This document shows, one piece after another, positions 17,567 to 26,415 of a stretch of DNA of 64,000 bases. How positions within the stretch are numbered: the stretch's first letter is position 1; each line of letters begins with the position of its first letter. A model generated the notes under the pieces. That model had not been told where the DNA came from, ran no database searches, and was given only the letters and a program-made list of their open reading frames with translations. The position numbers and the translations under genes were made by a program. Source of the DNA: Massilia sp. Root418 (GTDB lineage Bacteria > Pseudomonadota > Gammaproteobacteria > Burkholderiales > Burkholderiaceae_D); assembly GCF_001425265.1 (NCBI RefSeq), contig NZ_LMEC01000022.1:469967-533966 (forward strand), given 5' to 3'.

Positions 17567-18843
17567 GGCGCGCGCGCCGCCAGCAAGGCGGCCTTGATCT
17601 TGTCTATCATCCAGTCGAGTTCCTGTTCCTGTAGTTCTTGGTGGCAAGGGAACTGCAGCACATGGCGGGACAGGTCCACGCTGGCGCTGCAGACGGTGGC
17701 GTCCACGCCCTGCCACAGGTATTCGGCAAAACGCACAATGGGCACGCCGTCATTCTTGAGCGAGGCGAACACCGTTTCGGGCAGGTCCACGTACAGCGGG
17801 AAGACCCAGGGGTAGACCCGCTCCGGCAGCGCCGCGTGCAGCGGGCGGCAGCCGGGCAGGCCGGCCAGCGCGTCCTGCAGGCGCTGGTAGTGGCGGCGGC
17901 GCAGCGCGCCCATGCGGCTGCGCGAGACCAGCCGCAGCATCATGCGCGAGAACAGCGAACCGCGCTTGTGCAGCCAGGCCGGGTCGAAGCCGAAGCCGCC
18001 TTCGGACGAGCGCGGCGCCATGGCGGCCGGCGCGCCGTGGCTGCGCCGCTTGAGCTGGCCCAGCAGGAAATTCTTCAGGCCCAGCGGCAGCGCCAGCAGG
18101 CGCTGCACGGTGCGCAGGCGCTGGTACTCGAAACCATCCTCCAGCGCGTTGACGGCCATCTTGGCCTCGAACTTGAAGCCGCCGGCCTCGAGCCGCACCG
18201 GCGCCAGCGAGTGGCGCGCCGACACCAGGCAGCCGCCCTCGTAAATGGGGAAGAACTTCATGGTGCTGGCGATGGCGTAGTCGCCGAAGGAGCCCACCGG
18301 CTGGCCGTTGTGCTCGCCCAGGAAGCAGTGTGCGCAGTCTTCCAGCAGCATCAGGCCGTGCTGGTCGCAGAAGGCGCGCAGCGCCGTCAGGTTTTGCGGG
18401 AAGCCGAAGTAATTGGTGGCCAGCAGCACCTTGGCGCCGGCCAGCTTGGCCGCCACGTCTTCCAGGTTGACCTGGGTGTCGGCGTGGATGCGGTAGAACA
18501 CCGGCGTGGCGCCCAGCCACACCACCGGCTCGATCATGGAGGCGCAGTGGTAGGACGGCACCAGCACGCGGTCGCCCGGGCCCACGCCCATCTGGCGCAG
18601 CGCCAGCGCGATGGCCACCCGGCCGCTGGTGACCAGGCGCGCTTCGCGCGTGTCCAGGATGGAGGGGGTGTGGCCGGCCGCCCGGCGGAACGAGGCGCGC
18701 GACAGCACCGGCTTGGTGGGGATGCGCGCGCGCGGGTAATTGGGCAACGCTGGCGGGTGCCCGGCCGGCGGGGTGGACGGCGCAGGCGGCTGGCCACCCG
18801 GGGCGGGGGCACGCTGCTGGGCGAGGTCTGCTGTCTGGGCCAT
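17563..18843 (-). CDS. DegT/DnrJ/EryC1-family PLP aminotransferase
   Basis: 426 residues from ATG 18843, which has GGAG about 10 nt upstream. Residues 1-45 are Pro/Ala-rich and probably disordered. Then the fold-type I pattern appears: VTSGRVAIALAL, VLVPSYHCASM, D169 in LLEDCAHCF (pyridine contact) and K196 in STMKFFPIYEGG as the Schiff-base lysine. Family members aminate keto-sugars or act on similar ketones. It sits upstream of the FemAB/GNAT-like protein and ACP. The motif around K196 differs from the usual SFH-x-TK of sugar aminotransferases, so the substrate may not be a nucleotide sugar. Confidence 0.83.
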   Translation of the reverse strand: MAQTADLAQQRAPAPGGQPPAPSTPPAGHPPALPNYPRARIPTKPVLSRASFRRAAGHTPSILDTREARLVTSGRVAIALALRQMGVGPGDRVLVPSYHCASMIEPVVWLGATPVFYRIHADTQVNLEDVAAKLAGAKVLLATNYFGFPQNLTALRAFCDQHGLMLLEDCAHCFLGEHNGQPVGSFGDYAIASTMKFFPIYEGGCLVSARHSLAPVRLEAGGFKFEAKMAVNALEDGFEYQRLRTVQRLLALPLGLKNFLLGQLKRRSHGAPAAMAPRSSEGGFGFDPAWLHKRGSLFSRMMLRLVSRSRMGALRRRHYQRLQDALAGLPGCRPLHAALPERVYPWVFPLYVDLPETVFASLKNDGVPIVRFAEYLWQGVDATVCSASVDLSRHVLQFPCHQELQEQELDWMIDKIKAALLAARAP

Positions 18844-18912
18844 CTGCGGGAATCTCCGGTTTGTTTCAATTAATGCATCAGGTAGTATAACTGTTGCAAC
18901 AAATTTGCACAA

Positions 18913-19899
18913 TCACACTGTCTGGCCCGGCCGGTACAGATTGTGCAGCAGGCGCAGGGTGAAGCCAAGCGGTTTGCGGTCCCATGGCGTGAAGCGCGGC
19001 AGCTGGAACAGGTCGGCGCCTGGGCCGGCCGCGCCCCACGAGGTGCACACGGCCGCCTCGAAGCCCAGCTCGCGCGCCAGCGCCACGTGGGCCGCGTGGT
19101 AGTCGCGCCCTGGCTTGCCGTTGGGGTAGGCGAACAGGCGCACCGGGGCGCCCGTCATGTCTTCCAGCACGGCTTTGCCGCGCGCGATTTCCTGCCGCGC
19201 GCCGTGCTCGTCCATGCTGGCCAGGATGGGGTGGTGCACCGTGTGCGCGCCGATTTCCATGCCGGCCGCGTGCAGCCGGCGCAGCTGTCCGGTGTTCATC
19301 ATCAAGTCGTCCGGTAGGGCCAGGCCGAGGTGGCGGCGCAGCTGGTCCACCGCCTCCAGGCGCGCGTCCGGCTCCAGGTATTTCAGCTGGCCCAGCAGGG
19401 CGTGGATGGCGGCCGTGCGTTCGCCGGCGCTGCCGATGGCGTGGCTGCCGTAGCCCAGCGCGTCGAGCTCCAGGCGCGGGCCGGGCGCGCCCCGCACCAG
19501 TTCGATGACGGTGTCGTTCCACATGCGCCCGCCGTTCAGGAAGCCGGTGGCGACAAAGAAGGTGGCCGTCAGGCCGTGGCGCTGCAGGATGGGCAGCGCG
19601 ATCTCGGCGTTGTCGGCGTAGCCGTCGTCGAAGGTGACGCAGGCCGCGCGCGGCGGCAGCGTGCCCTCGCGTAGGCGGCGCGCCGCCTCGGCCAGCGGCA
19701 TCACGCAAAAGCCTTGCTTGAGCCAGGCCATCTGCTGGTCGAAGCGCGCCGCGTCCACCTCGTCCGGGAACAGGGGATCGGGGCGCGGCAGCACACGGTG
19801 GTAGATCAGGATGCTCAGGCTGCGGCGCGCGCGGCCCAGCGCGCCAAGGCGCAGCAGGGAGCGGCGCGCCAGGGCGGCCAGGTGGGTGGTTGCACTCAT
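18913..19899 (-). CDS. Polysaccharide deacetylase (NodB-fold, CE4)
   Basis: 328 residues. CE4 motifs: CVTFDDGYADN (catalytic and metal Asp) and EIGAHTVHHPILAS (metal His pair), preceded by ILIYHRVLP. Likely N-deacetylates GlcNAc-type residues or intermediates of the EPS. No clear signal peptide: the N terminus MSATTHLAALARRSLLRLG is basic and amphipathic, so a cytoplasmic or membrane-associated role is likely. It is distinct from the XrtA-core deacetylase at 45914. One bp separates it from the upstream O-ligase gene. Confidence 0.87.
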   Translation of the reverse strand: MSATTHLAALARRSLLRLGALGRARRSLSILIYHRVLPRPDPLFPDEVDAARFDQQMAWLKQGFCVMPLAEAARRLREGTLPPRAACVTFDDGYADNAEIALPILQRHGLTATFFVATGFLNGGRMWNDTVIELVRGAPGPRLELDALGYGSHAIGSAGERTAAIHALLGQLKYLEPDARLEAVDQLRRHLGLALPDDLMMNTGQLRRLHAAGMEIGAHTVHHPILASMDEHGARQEIARGKAVLEDMTGAPVRLFAYPNGKPGRDYHAAHVALARELGFEAAVCTSWGAAGPGADLFQLPRFTPWDRKPLGFTLRLLHNLYRPGQTV

Positions 19900-19900
19900 T

Positions 19901-21196
19901 TCAAGCCTGTTTGGCGGTGGGTTGGGCCGGAAGGCCGGCTGCGCCGGCGGCGGCCGGCTGCTGCAAGGCGTCCTGCACGATCTGGCCGGTCACCAGCAGT
20001 GCGCCCATCAGGTAATAGGGAACGTCGAAGTACAGCAGGCTGAGGAAGGCGCCGCCGACCCCGAAGCCTATCATGCTGACCTGTATCATGGCCGCCAGCT
20101 GGCTGGCCCACTTCAGGTCGGCGCGCTTGGCGGTCTGCTTGATGATCCAGCCGGCGCGGCGCCAGCAGATGATGATCAGCGCCAGGTACAGCCCCAGGCC
20201 GATGAAGCCGTGCTCGCCCAGGCACTGGAAGTAAATGCTGTGGGCGGCGTGCACGTCGTTAGGCACCGGCGCGTAACGTCCGAACACATAGGCGTCGTAG
20301 ATTTCAAAGCCGCCGCCGGTGAAGGGACGGTCCAGCGCCAGGTTGGTGGCCATTTGCCAGGCGTTGATGCGGCCCATGGCCGAGCCGTCCTCCTGGTAGT
20401 TGTCGATGGTGTCCATGCGCTCTGTCCACTGGGCCGGCATGAACATGATCAGCAGCGGCAGCATAAGCGCCAGGCCGATGCCCAGCGCCGCCTTTTTCGG
20501 GCTTTTCAGCCACATGAAGCCGCACATGCCGACCAGGGCCAGCAGCGCCCCGCGCGAATAGGAGCCCAGCGAGGCCAGGGCGCACAGGCCGATGGCGCCC
20601 AGCAGGCCGTATTTCAGCCATTTCCTGACGGAAATCAGATGCAGGTAGTACAGGATGGGGATAATCACCACGAAGGCCAGCGCCACCTCGTTATTGCCGT
20701 AGATAAAGCTGCCCTCGGGCCCCCAGACCCGGAAGCTGCCGCCGGTCACGACGGTAAACACGCCGCCCTTGACGCCGTAGTAGGCCAGCGAGCCGGCCAG
20801 GGTCCACAGCATCAGGTGCAATTGCTCCTTGTTGCGTATCAGCATCATGACTACCAGGTTCATCAGCATGATCTTCAGCACACGCTGCAGCATCACGCTG
20901 GACTCGCCGGGGTGGATGGCGAAGATGGTGCTGATGCACATCCACAGGGTAAACATGATCAGCACCGGCACCGCGGGCGAGGCGGGCGGGCGTTTCGGAC
21001 CGGGCGCCACCAGCAGGGCCAGCATGGTGGTGCCGGCGATGATGGCGGCGAACGGGAAGTCGTAGGCGAAGCCCCAGCTCAGGCGGTGCGGGTTCATGAC
21101 GCTGATCCAGATCCACATCAGCGCCCCGATGTAGGGTTTCTTGAAAGTGTAGGGCAGCGAGGCGAACACAATCAGCGTGATGACGATATCTCTCAT
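19901..21196 (-). CDS. Putative O-glycosylation ligase, exosortase A-associated
   Basis: 431 residues, matching TIGR03097. Polytopic, with at least ten hydrophobic helices. The Wzy/WaaL-type large loop is visible as GRINAWQMATNLALDRPFTG followed by HAAHSIYFQCLGEHGFIGLG. Members are predicted to attach a glycan to exported PEP-CTERM proteins or other acceptors in the periplasm; this is a family prediction, not shown biochemically here. Chosen ATG at 21196; an upstream in-frame start at 21229 is possible. First gene of the minus-strand accessory operon, divergent from the acyl ligase. Confidence 0.88.
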   Translation of the reverse strand: MRDIVITLIVFASLPYTFKKPYIGALMWIWISVMNPHRLSWGFAYDFPFAAIIAGTTMLALLVAPGPKRPPASPAVPVLIMFTLWMCISTIFAIHPGESSVMLQRVLKIMLMNLVVMMLIRNKEQLHLMLWTLAGSLAYYGVKGGVFTVVTGGSFRVWGPEGSFIYGNNEVALAFVVIIPILYYLHLISVRKWLKYGLLGAIGLCALASLGSYSRGALLALVGMCGFMWLKSPKKAALGIGLALMLPLLIMFMPAQWTERMDTIDNYQEDGSAMGRINAWQMATNLALDRPFTGGGFEIYDAYVFGRYAPVPNDVHAAHSIYFQCLGEHGFIGLGLYLALIIICWRRAGWIIKQTAKRADLKWASQLAAMIQVSMIGFGVGGAFLSLLYFDVPYYLMGALLVTGQIVQDALQQPAAAGAAGLPAQPTAKQA

Positions 21197-21435
21197 GCAG
21201 CATCCAGTAGGGGTGGCATTATCAAGCAAATACTGTTGTAATACTGCAATTGCTTGTTTCCATTTATATATCGCCGTAGTATAACCCGGCCCCGGCTATT
21301 TTAATCCGTCTGGGAAAGCTTTTTGCCACAGATCGGTGCCGGTTTGTTGCAGACCCGGCGATAGACAGCGCGGGGGGCCGCGCGTACCATGCTGCATTGT
21401 GTCACATTGCTAATTCAAATAACTTGCCGAGAATC

Positions 21436-23022
21436 ATGAGCGACCTGATCCACGAATTCATTTTCGCCAGCGCGGCGCGCACGCCGGCTGCCGAAGCCCT
21501 GGTGTACGGCCAGCGCCGGCTCGACTACGCGGCGCTGGCGCGGGCCGTGCGCGGCGCCGCCGACGCACTGCTGGCGGCCGGCCTGGGACGGGGCGAGCGG
21601 GTCGCCGTCTACATGGAAAAGAACGTCGAGAACGTGGCCGCCATGTTCGGCGCGGCTGCCGCCGGCGGCGTGTTCGTGCCGGTCAATCCGCTGCTCAAGC
21701 CCGAGCAGGTGGCCTACATCATGGCCGACTGCAATGTGCGCATCCTGGTGACCTCGGCCGACCGCCTGCGCCTGATCGCGCCCAGCCTGGCCCTGTGCCC
21801 GGACCTGCGCATGGTGTTTGCCGTCAACCCCAACGGGCAGGAACTGCCCGCGGTGGCCGGCGTGTCCGTGCTGGGCTGGGACAGCGCCACCGCGGCGCCG
21901 CCGGGCACCGCGCCGCACCGCGCGATCGACACCGACATGGCCGCCATCCTGTACACCTCGGGCAGCACCGGCAAGCCGAAAGGTGTTGTTTTGTCGCACC
22001 GCAACATGGTGGCCGGCGCCGTCAGCGTCTCGACTTACCTGGAAAACACGGCCGCCGACCGCCTGCTGGCCGTGCTGCCGCTGTCCTTCGACTACGGCCT
22101 GAGCCAGCTGAGCACCGCCTTCCGCGTGGGCGCCACGGCCGTGCTGATCAACCACCTGCTGCCGCGCGACATCCTCAAGGCCGTGCTGGCCGAGCGCATC
22201 ACCGGCCTGGCGGCGGTGCCGCCGCTGTGGATACAGATCGCCGGCCTGGACTGGCCGGCCGACTGCACCCTGCGCTACCTCACCAATTCCGGCGGCGCCA
22301 TGCAGCGCCCCACCCTGGAGGCGCTGAGGAAGGCCTTGCCGAACGCCCGGCCCTTCCTGATGTATGGCCTGACCGAGGCGTTCCGCTCCACCTATCTGCC
22401 GCCGGACCAGGTGGACCTGCGCCCCGATTCCATGGGCAAGGCCATCCCCAACGCCGAAGTGATGGTGCTGCGTCCCGACGGCACGGAGTGCGATCCGCAC
22501 GAACCGGGCGAGCTGGTGCACCGCGGCGCGCTGGTGTCGCTGGGCTACTGGAACGACCCGGTCAAGACCGCGGAACGCTTCAAGCCCTTCAGGGCCGAGT
22601 CCGGCATCGTGCTGGGCGAGATGGCCGTGTGGTCGGGCGACACCGTGCGCAAGGACGAGGAAGGCTATCTCTACTTCATCAGCCGCAATGACGAAATGAT
22701 CAAGACCTCCGGCTACCGGGTCAGCCCGAGCGAAGTGGAGGAAGTCATTTATGCGCGCGAGCAGGTGGCCGAGGCGGCCGCGCTGGGCGTGTCGCACCCG
22801 GCGCTGGGCCAGGCCATCGTGCTGGTGGCGCTGTGCAAGCCGGGCATGGAATTGACGGCCGCCGAACTGCTGGCCGCCTGCAAGCCCCACCTGCCGGCCT
22901 ATATGCTGCCGCAGAAGATCATCATGGCCGAGGCCAGCCTGCCGCGCAACCCGAACGGCAAGATAGACCGCAAGCTGCTCAGCCTGCAATACGAACACTG
23001 TTTTACGGAGAACACTCAATGA
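21436..23022 (+). CDS. AMP-forming acyl-CoA/ACP ligase, exosortase A-associated
   Basis: 528 residues, matching TIGR03098. ANL-superfamily motifs: P-loop AILYTSGSTGKPKGV near 171-183, FLMYGLTEAFRSTYL, SGDTVRKDEEGYLYFISRNDEMIKTSGYR and the C-terminal catalytic lysine in PRNPNGKIDRKLL. It adenylates a carboxylate and passes it to a thiol, probably the nearby ACP at 16205 or CoA. The ATG at 21436 is preferred over an upstream in-frame start at 21397. Its stop overlaps the decarboxylase start (ATGA). Confidence 0.92.
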   Translation: MSDLIHEFIFASAARTPAAEALVYGQRRLDYAALARAVRGAADALLAAGLGRGERVAVYMEKNVENVAAMFGAAAAGGVFVPVNPLLKPEQVAYIMADCNVRILVTSADRLRLIAPSLALCPDLRMVFAVNPNGQELPAVAGVSVLGWDSATAAPPGTAPHRAIDTDMAAILYTSGSTGKPKGVVLSHRNMVAGAVSVSTYLENTAADRLLAVLPLSFDYGLSQLSTAFRVGATAVLINHLLPRDILKAVLAERITGLAAVPPLWIQIAGLDWPADCTLRYLTNSGGAMQRPTLEALRKALPNARPFLMYGLTEAFRSTYLPPDQVDLRPDSMGKAIPNAEVMVLRPDGTECDPHEPGELVHRGALVSLGYWNDPVKTAERFKPFRAESGIVLGEMAVWSGDTVRKDEEGYLYFISRNDEMIKTSGYRVSPSEVEEVIYAREQVAEAAALGVSHPALGQAIVLVALCKPGMELTAAELLAACKPHLPAYMLPQKIIMAEASLPRNPNGKIDRKLLSLQYEHCFTENTQ

Positions 23023-24293
23023 GCGCAGTGCGCCCGCAGCATGCGCCCCTGGTGCAATTTCCCATCGTCGACGACTGCCTGCAGATCGGCGGCATGCCCC
23101 TGACCCGGCTGGCCGCGCGCGTCGGCCAGACCCCGTTCTACGCCTACGACCGCGCCGCCATGACGGCCCGCGTGGCCGAGCTGCGGCGCCACCTGCCGCC
23201 GGAAATCGAGCTGCACTACGCCATGAAGGCCAATCCCATGCCGGCCGTGGTGCAGCACATGGCGGGCCTGGTGGACGGCATCGACGTCGCTTCCGGCGGC
23301 GAGCTGCGGGTGGCGCTGGACACCACCATGAACCCGCTCAACATCAGCTTCGCCGGCCCCGGCAAGAGCGACGCCGACCTGGCCTGCGCGGTGGCCGCCG
23401 GCATCGTGCTGAACATGGAGTCGGCCGGCGAGATGGAGCGCATTGCCGCCATCGGCGAACGGCTGGGCGTGCGTCCGCAAGTGGCGGTGCGCGTGAATCC
23501 GGACTTCGAGCTGAAATCGTCCGGCATGAAGATGGGCGGCGGCCCCAAGCAGTTCGGCGTGGATGCCGAACAGGTGCCGGCCCTGCTGGCGCGCCTGGGC
23601 CAGCTGGCGCTGGATTTCCACGGTTTCCACATCTTCAGCGGCTCGCAAAACCTGAAGGCCGAAGCGATCCAGGAAGCGCACGAGAAAACCTTCGCGCTGG
23701 CGCTGCGCCTGGCCGGGCACGCGCCGCGCCCGCTGCGCATGCTCAACATCGGCGGCGGCTTCGGCATTCCGTATTTCCCTGGCGAAGGCCGGCTGGACCT
23801 GGCGGCGGTGGGCGAGAACCTCAAGCGCCTGCTGCCCGACGTCAAGCGCGCGCTGCCGGAGGCGCACATCGTCATCGAGCTGGGTCGCTACCTGGTGGGC
23901 GAGGCGGGGGTCTATGTCAGCAAGGTGATCGAGCGCAAGATTTCGCGCGGCCAGGTCTACCTGGTCACGGACGGCGGCCTGCACCACCACCTGTCGGCCT
24001 CGGGCAACTTCGGCCAGGTGATCCGCAAGAATTATCCCGTCGTCATCGGCAACAAGGTGCGCGGCGGCGCGCGCGAGACGGCCTCGGTGGTGGGGCCGCT
24101 GTGCACGCCGCTGGACTTGCTGGCCGACCAGATGGAGCTGGCCGAGGCCGGCCCGGGCGACCTGGCCGTGGTGTTCCAGTCGGGCGCCTACGGCCTGACA
24201 GCCAGCCCGGGCGCTTTCCTCAGCCACCCCGGCGCAGTGGAAGTACTGGTGGGCAGTGATGCAGTAGCGAATAACGTTGGAGACAGGGTATGA
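23019..24293 (+). CDS. PLP-dependent decarboxylase, exosortase A-associated
   Basis: 424 residues, matching TIGR03099. Alanine-racemase-fold group IV decarboxylase (relatives: diaminopimelate and ornithine decarboxylases). Schiff-base lysine K70 in LHYAMKANP, the phosphate-binding glycines in MLNIGGGFGIPY, and a C-terminal VGPLCTPLDLLAD with the dimer-interface cysteine. CGGAG lies before the ATG. With the upstream ligase and downstream synthetase it suggests activation, decarboxylation and amide formation on a small acyl or amino-acid unit; the product is not known. Confidence 0.92.
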   Translation: MSAVRPQHAPLVQFPIVDDCLQIGGMPLTRLAARVGQTPFYAYDRAAMTARVAELRRHLPPEIELHYAMKANPMPAVVQHMAGLVDGIDVASGGELRVALDTTMNPLNISFAGPGKSDADLACAVAAGIVLNMESAGEMERIAAIGERLGVRPQVAVRVNPDFELKSSGMKMGGGPKQFGVDAEQVPALLARLGQLALDFHGFHIFSGSQNLKAEAIQEAHEKTFALALRLAGHAPRPLRMLNIGGGFGIPYFPGEGRLDLAAVGENLKRLLPDVKRALPEAHIVIELGRYLVGEAGVYVSKVIERKISRGQVYLVTDGGLHHHLSASGNFGQVIRKNYPVVIGNKVRGGARETASVVGPLCTPLDLLADQMELAEAGPGDLAVVFQSGAYGLTASPGAFLSHPGAVEVLVGSDAVANNVGDRV

Positions 24294-26134
24294 GCGGTGT
24301 GTGCGGTTGGATGGGCCATGGCCACGGTGCGGCGGAAAACCGTGCCCTGATCGAGGCGATGGCGGCGCCGCTGGCGCGCTTCGACGGCAGCGCCGTGTAC
24401 GCGCTGGCGGGCAATGCCAGCGCGCTGGCGGTGGCGGCGGGCGTCGATTGCGCCCACAGCCTGCAGCGCGACGGCGTGTCGATCGCGCTGTGGGGTGACG
24501 TGCAGCTGCGCGACGCCGCGCGCCGCGAGCAGGCCGTGGCCGAAGGCATGGGCGCGGCCCTGCTGGCGCTGTGGAAGCAGGGCGCCGAGGCGCTGTGCAA
24601 CGGCCTGGTAGGCGCCTTCGCGCTGGCCGTGCTGGACGAGCGCGCCGGCGAGGCGCTGCTGGCCATCGACCGCATGGGCACGCATCCGCTGGCCTGGCAG
24701 CTGGCCGGCGAGACGCTGGTGTTCGGCTCCTCGGCCGACAGCCTGGTGCGCCATCCGCAGACGCCCGCCAAGCTCGACCCGCAAGGCTTGTACAACTATG
24801 TGTACTTCCACATGGTGCCGGCGCCGGGCACGGTATACCAGGGCCAGCAGCGGCTGCTGCCGGGCACTTACCTGCGCTACCGCCAGGGCCGGGTTGAAAC
24901 CCAGACCTACTGGCGGGTGCAGTTCCAGGAAAACGGCAACCGCCCGTTCAGCGAGCTCAAGGACGAGTTCCGCGACGTGCTGCGCAGCAGCGTGCGCGAC
25001 GCCTGCGGCACCCAGCCGGTGGGCGCCTTCCTGTCCGGCGGCACCGACAGCTCCACCCTGGCCGGCATCCTGTGCGAAGTGGGCGGCAAGCCGGCCAAGA
25101 CCTATTCCATTGGCTTCGAGGCCCAGGGATACGATGAAATGGAATACGCGCGCATCGCCTCGCGCCATTTCGGCACCGAGCACCATGAATACTATGTGAC
25201 TCCGGCCGACGTGGCCGACGCCATCCCGCAGATGGCGCAGGTGTTCGACCAGCCCTTCGGCAACGCCTCGGCGGTGCCGGCCTTCTACTGCGCCAGGATG
25301 GCGCGCGCCGACGGCGTGGCGCGCATGTTCGGCGGCGACGGCGGCGACGAGCTGTTCGGCGGCAACGAGCGCTATTCCAAGCAGCACGTGTTCGCGCTGT
25401 ACGAGCGCGTGCCCTCGCTGCTGCGCAAGGCGCTGCTGGAGCCGGCGGTGTTCAACTTCCCGGGCGGCGAGCACGTCAAGCTGCTGCGCAAGGCGCGCAG
25501 CTATATCGAGCAAGCCTCGGTGCCGATGCCGGCGCGCCTGGAAACCTACAACCTGCTGGGGCGCTACGGTCCCACCCAGGTGTTTACCGATGAGTTCCTG
25601 GCTGGCGCCGACATCGGCCAGCCGCTGGCCGGGCTGAGCGCCACCTACAGCCTGAGCGACGCACCCAGCCTGATCAACCGCATGCTGGCGCTGGACTTGA
25701 AGGTCACGCTGGCCGACAACGATCTGCCCAAGGTGATGAAGGCTTGCGAGCTGGCCGGCATGGAAGTGGCGTTCCCCTTCCTGAGCGAGCAGATGGTGGC
25801 CTTCTCGGCCGGCCTGACGCCGCAGCAGAAGCTGAACGGCACCCAGCTGCGCTACTTCTTCAAGGAAGCGCTGCGCGACTTCCTGCCCAACGAGATCATC
25901 ACCAAGCAGAAGCACGGCTTCGGCTTGCCCTTCGGCGTCTGGCTGCAGCAGACGCCGCAGCTGCAGGCGCTGGCGGCCGACAGCTTGAGCGACCTGAAGC
26001 GGCGCGGCATCGTGCGCGCCGACTTCATCGGCAAGCTGATGGACCAGCACCTGGCCGAGCACGCCGGCTACCACGGCACCATGGTGTGGGTACTGATGAT
26101 GCTGGAGCAGTGGTTCCGCCAGCGCGCGCACTGA
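24290..26134 (+). CDS. Asparagine synthetase-like amidotransferase with degenerate glutaminase domain
   Basis: 614 residues. The C-terminal synthetase domain is intact: pyrophosphate loop FLSGGTDSSTLAG near 247-256, GGDGGDELFGGNERY, and KQKHGFGLPFGVWL. The N-terminal class II glutaminase domain is abnormal. From ATG 24290 the protein starts MSGVCGWMG, so the cysteine is residue 5, not 2. The RLSxID motif and the NGEIYNY motif are absent (WGDVQLRD replaces the latter). A GTG at 24299 would give MCGW. ATG 24290 has GGAG at 7 nt and an ATGA overlap with the decarboxylase, so it is the better start. It may use free ammonia or another amine. Confidence 0.82.
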   Translation: MSGVCGWMGHGHGAAENRALIEAMAAPLARFDGSAVYALAGNASALAVAAGVDCAHSLQRDGVSIALWGDVQLRDAARREQAVAEGMGAALLALWKQGAEALCNGLVGAFALAVLDERAGEALLAIDRMGTHPLAWQLAGETLVFGSSADSLVRHPQTPAKLDPQGLYNYVYFHMVPAPGTVYQGQQRLLPGTYLRYRQGRVETQTYWRVQFQENGNRPFSELKDEFRDVLRSSVRDACGTQPVGAFLSGGTDSSTLAGILCEVGGKPAKTYSIGFEAQGYDEMEYARIASRHFGTEHHEYYVTPADVADAIPQMAQVFDQPFGNASAVPAFYCARMARADGVARMFGGDGGDELFGGNERYSKQHVFALYERVPSLLRKALLEPAVFNFPGGEHVKLLRKARSYIEQASVPMPARLETYNLLGRYGPTQVFTDEFLAGADIGQPLAGLSATYSLSDAPSLINRMLALDLKVTLADNDLPKVMKACELAGMEVAFPFLSEQMVAFSAGLTPQQKLNGTQLRYFFKEALRDFLPNEIITKQKHGFGLPFGVWLQQTPQLQALAADSLSDLKRRGIVRADFIGKLMDQHLAEHAGYHGTMVWVLMMLEQWFRQRAH

Positions 26135-26147
26135 CCGTGGAGAACGC

Positions 26148-26331
26148 ATGAGCAAGCCCGTCGCAGTCGTCATTCCCTATCGCCTCGGCGCTGCAGCAGG
26201 ACGGCGGCGTGGCGCTCGACATCATCGTGGTGGACGGTGCCTCACCGGTGCTGCGCGGGCAGTGGCGGGTGGACCCCAAATCCTTCCTGTACGCGCTGCC
26301 GCTGGCAGTGGGAATTTTGCTCAAACGCTAG
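26148..26331 (+). pseudogene. Decayed family 2 glycosyltransferase remnant
   Basis: Three glycosyltransferase fragments survive in about 184 bp. A start with GGAG upstream encodes MSKPVAVVIPYR, the canonical GT2 N terminus. After a frame change near 26185, the +1 frame reads SALQQDGGVALDIIVVDGASPV, the GT2 nucleotide-binding strand. It then jumps directly to RGQWRVDPKSFLYALPLAVG and ends ILLKR-stop at 26331, which looks like a glycosyltransferase C terminus. Two internal deletions, one shifting frame and one removing most of the catalytic domain, explain this. It lies 13 bp after the amidotransferase, so an intact operon once continued here. Confidence 0.7.
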
Positions 26332-26415
26332 CGGTTGCGGCGTCCAATTAGTATATTATCGGAAACAAAGTTGGCCGGTCCCCGGCCTCATTTACCTCAT
26401 TAGAAAGTTTTTTCC

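Noticed and set aside
26366..26390. GG-N10-GC pattern (TTGGCC..CGGCC) upstream of prsT as a sigma-54 promoter
   Set aside because: The -12 half lacks TTGC and the match is a GC-rich palindrome; spacing alone is not enough.
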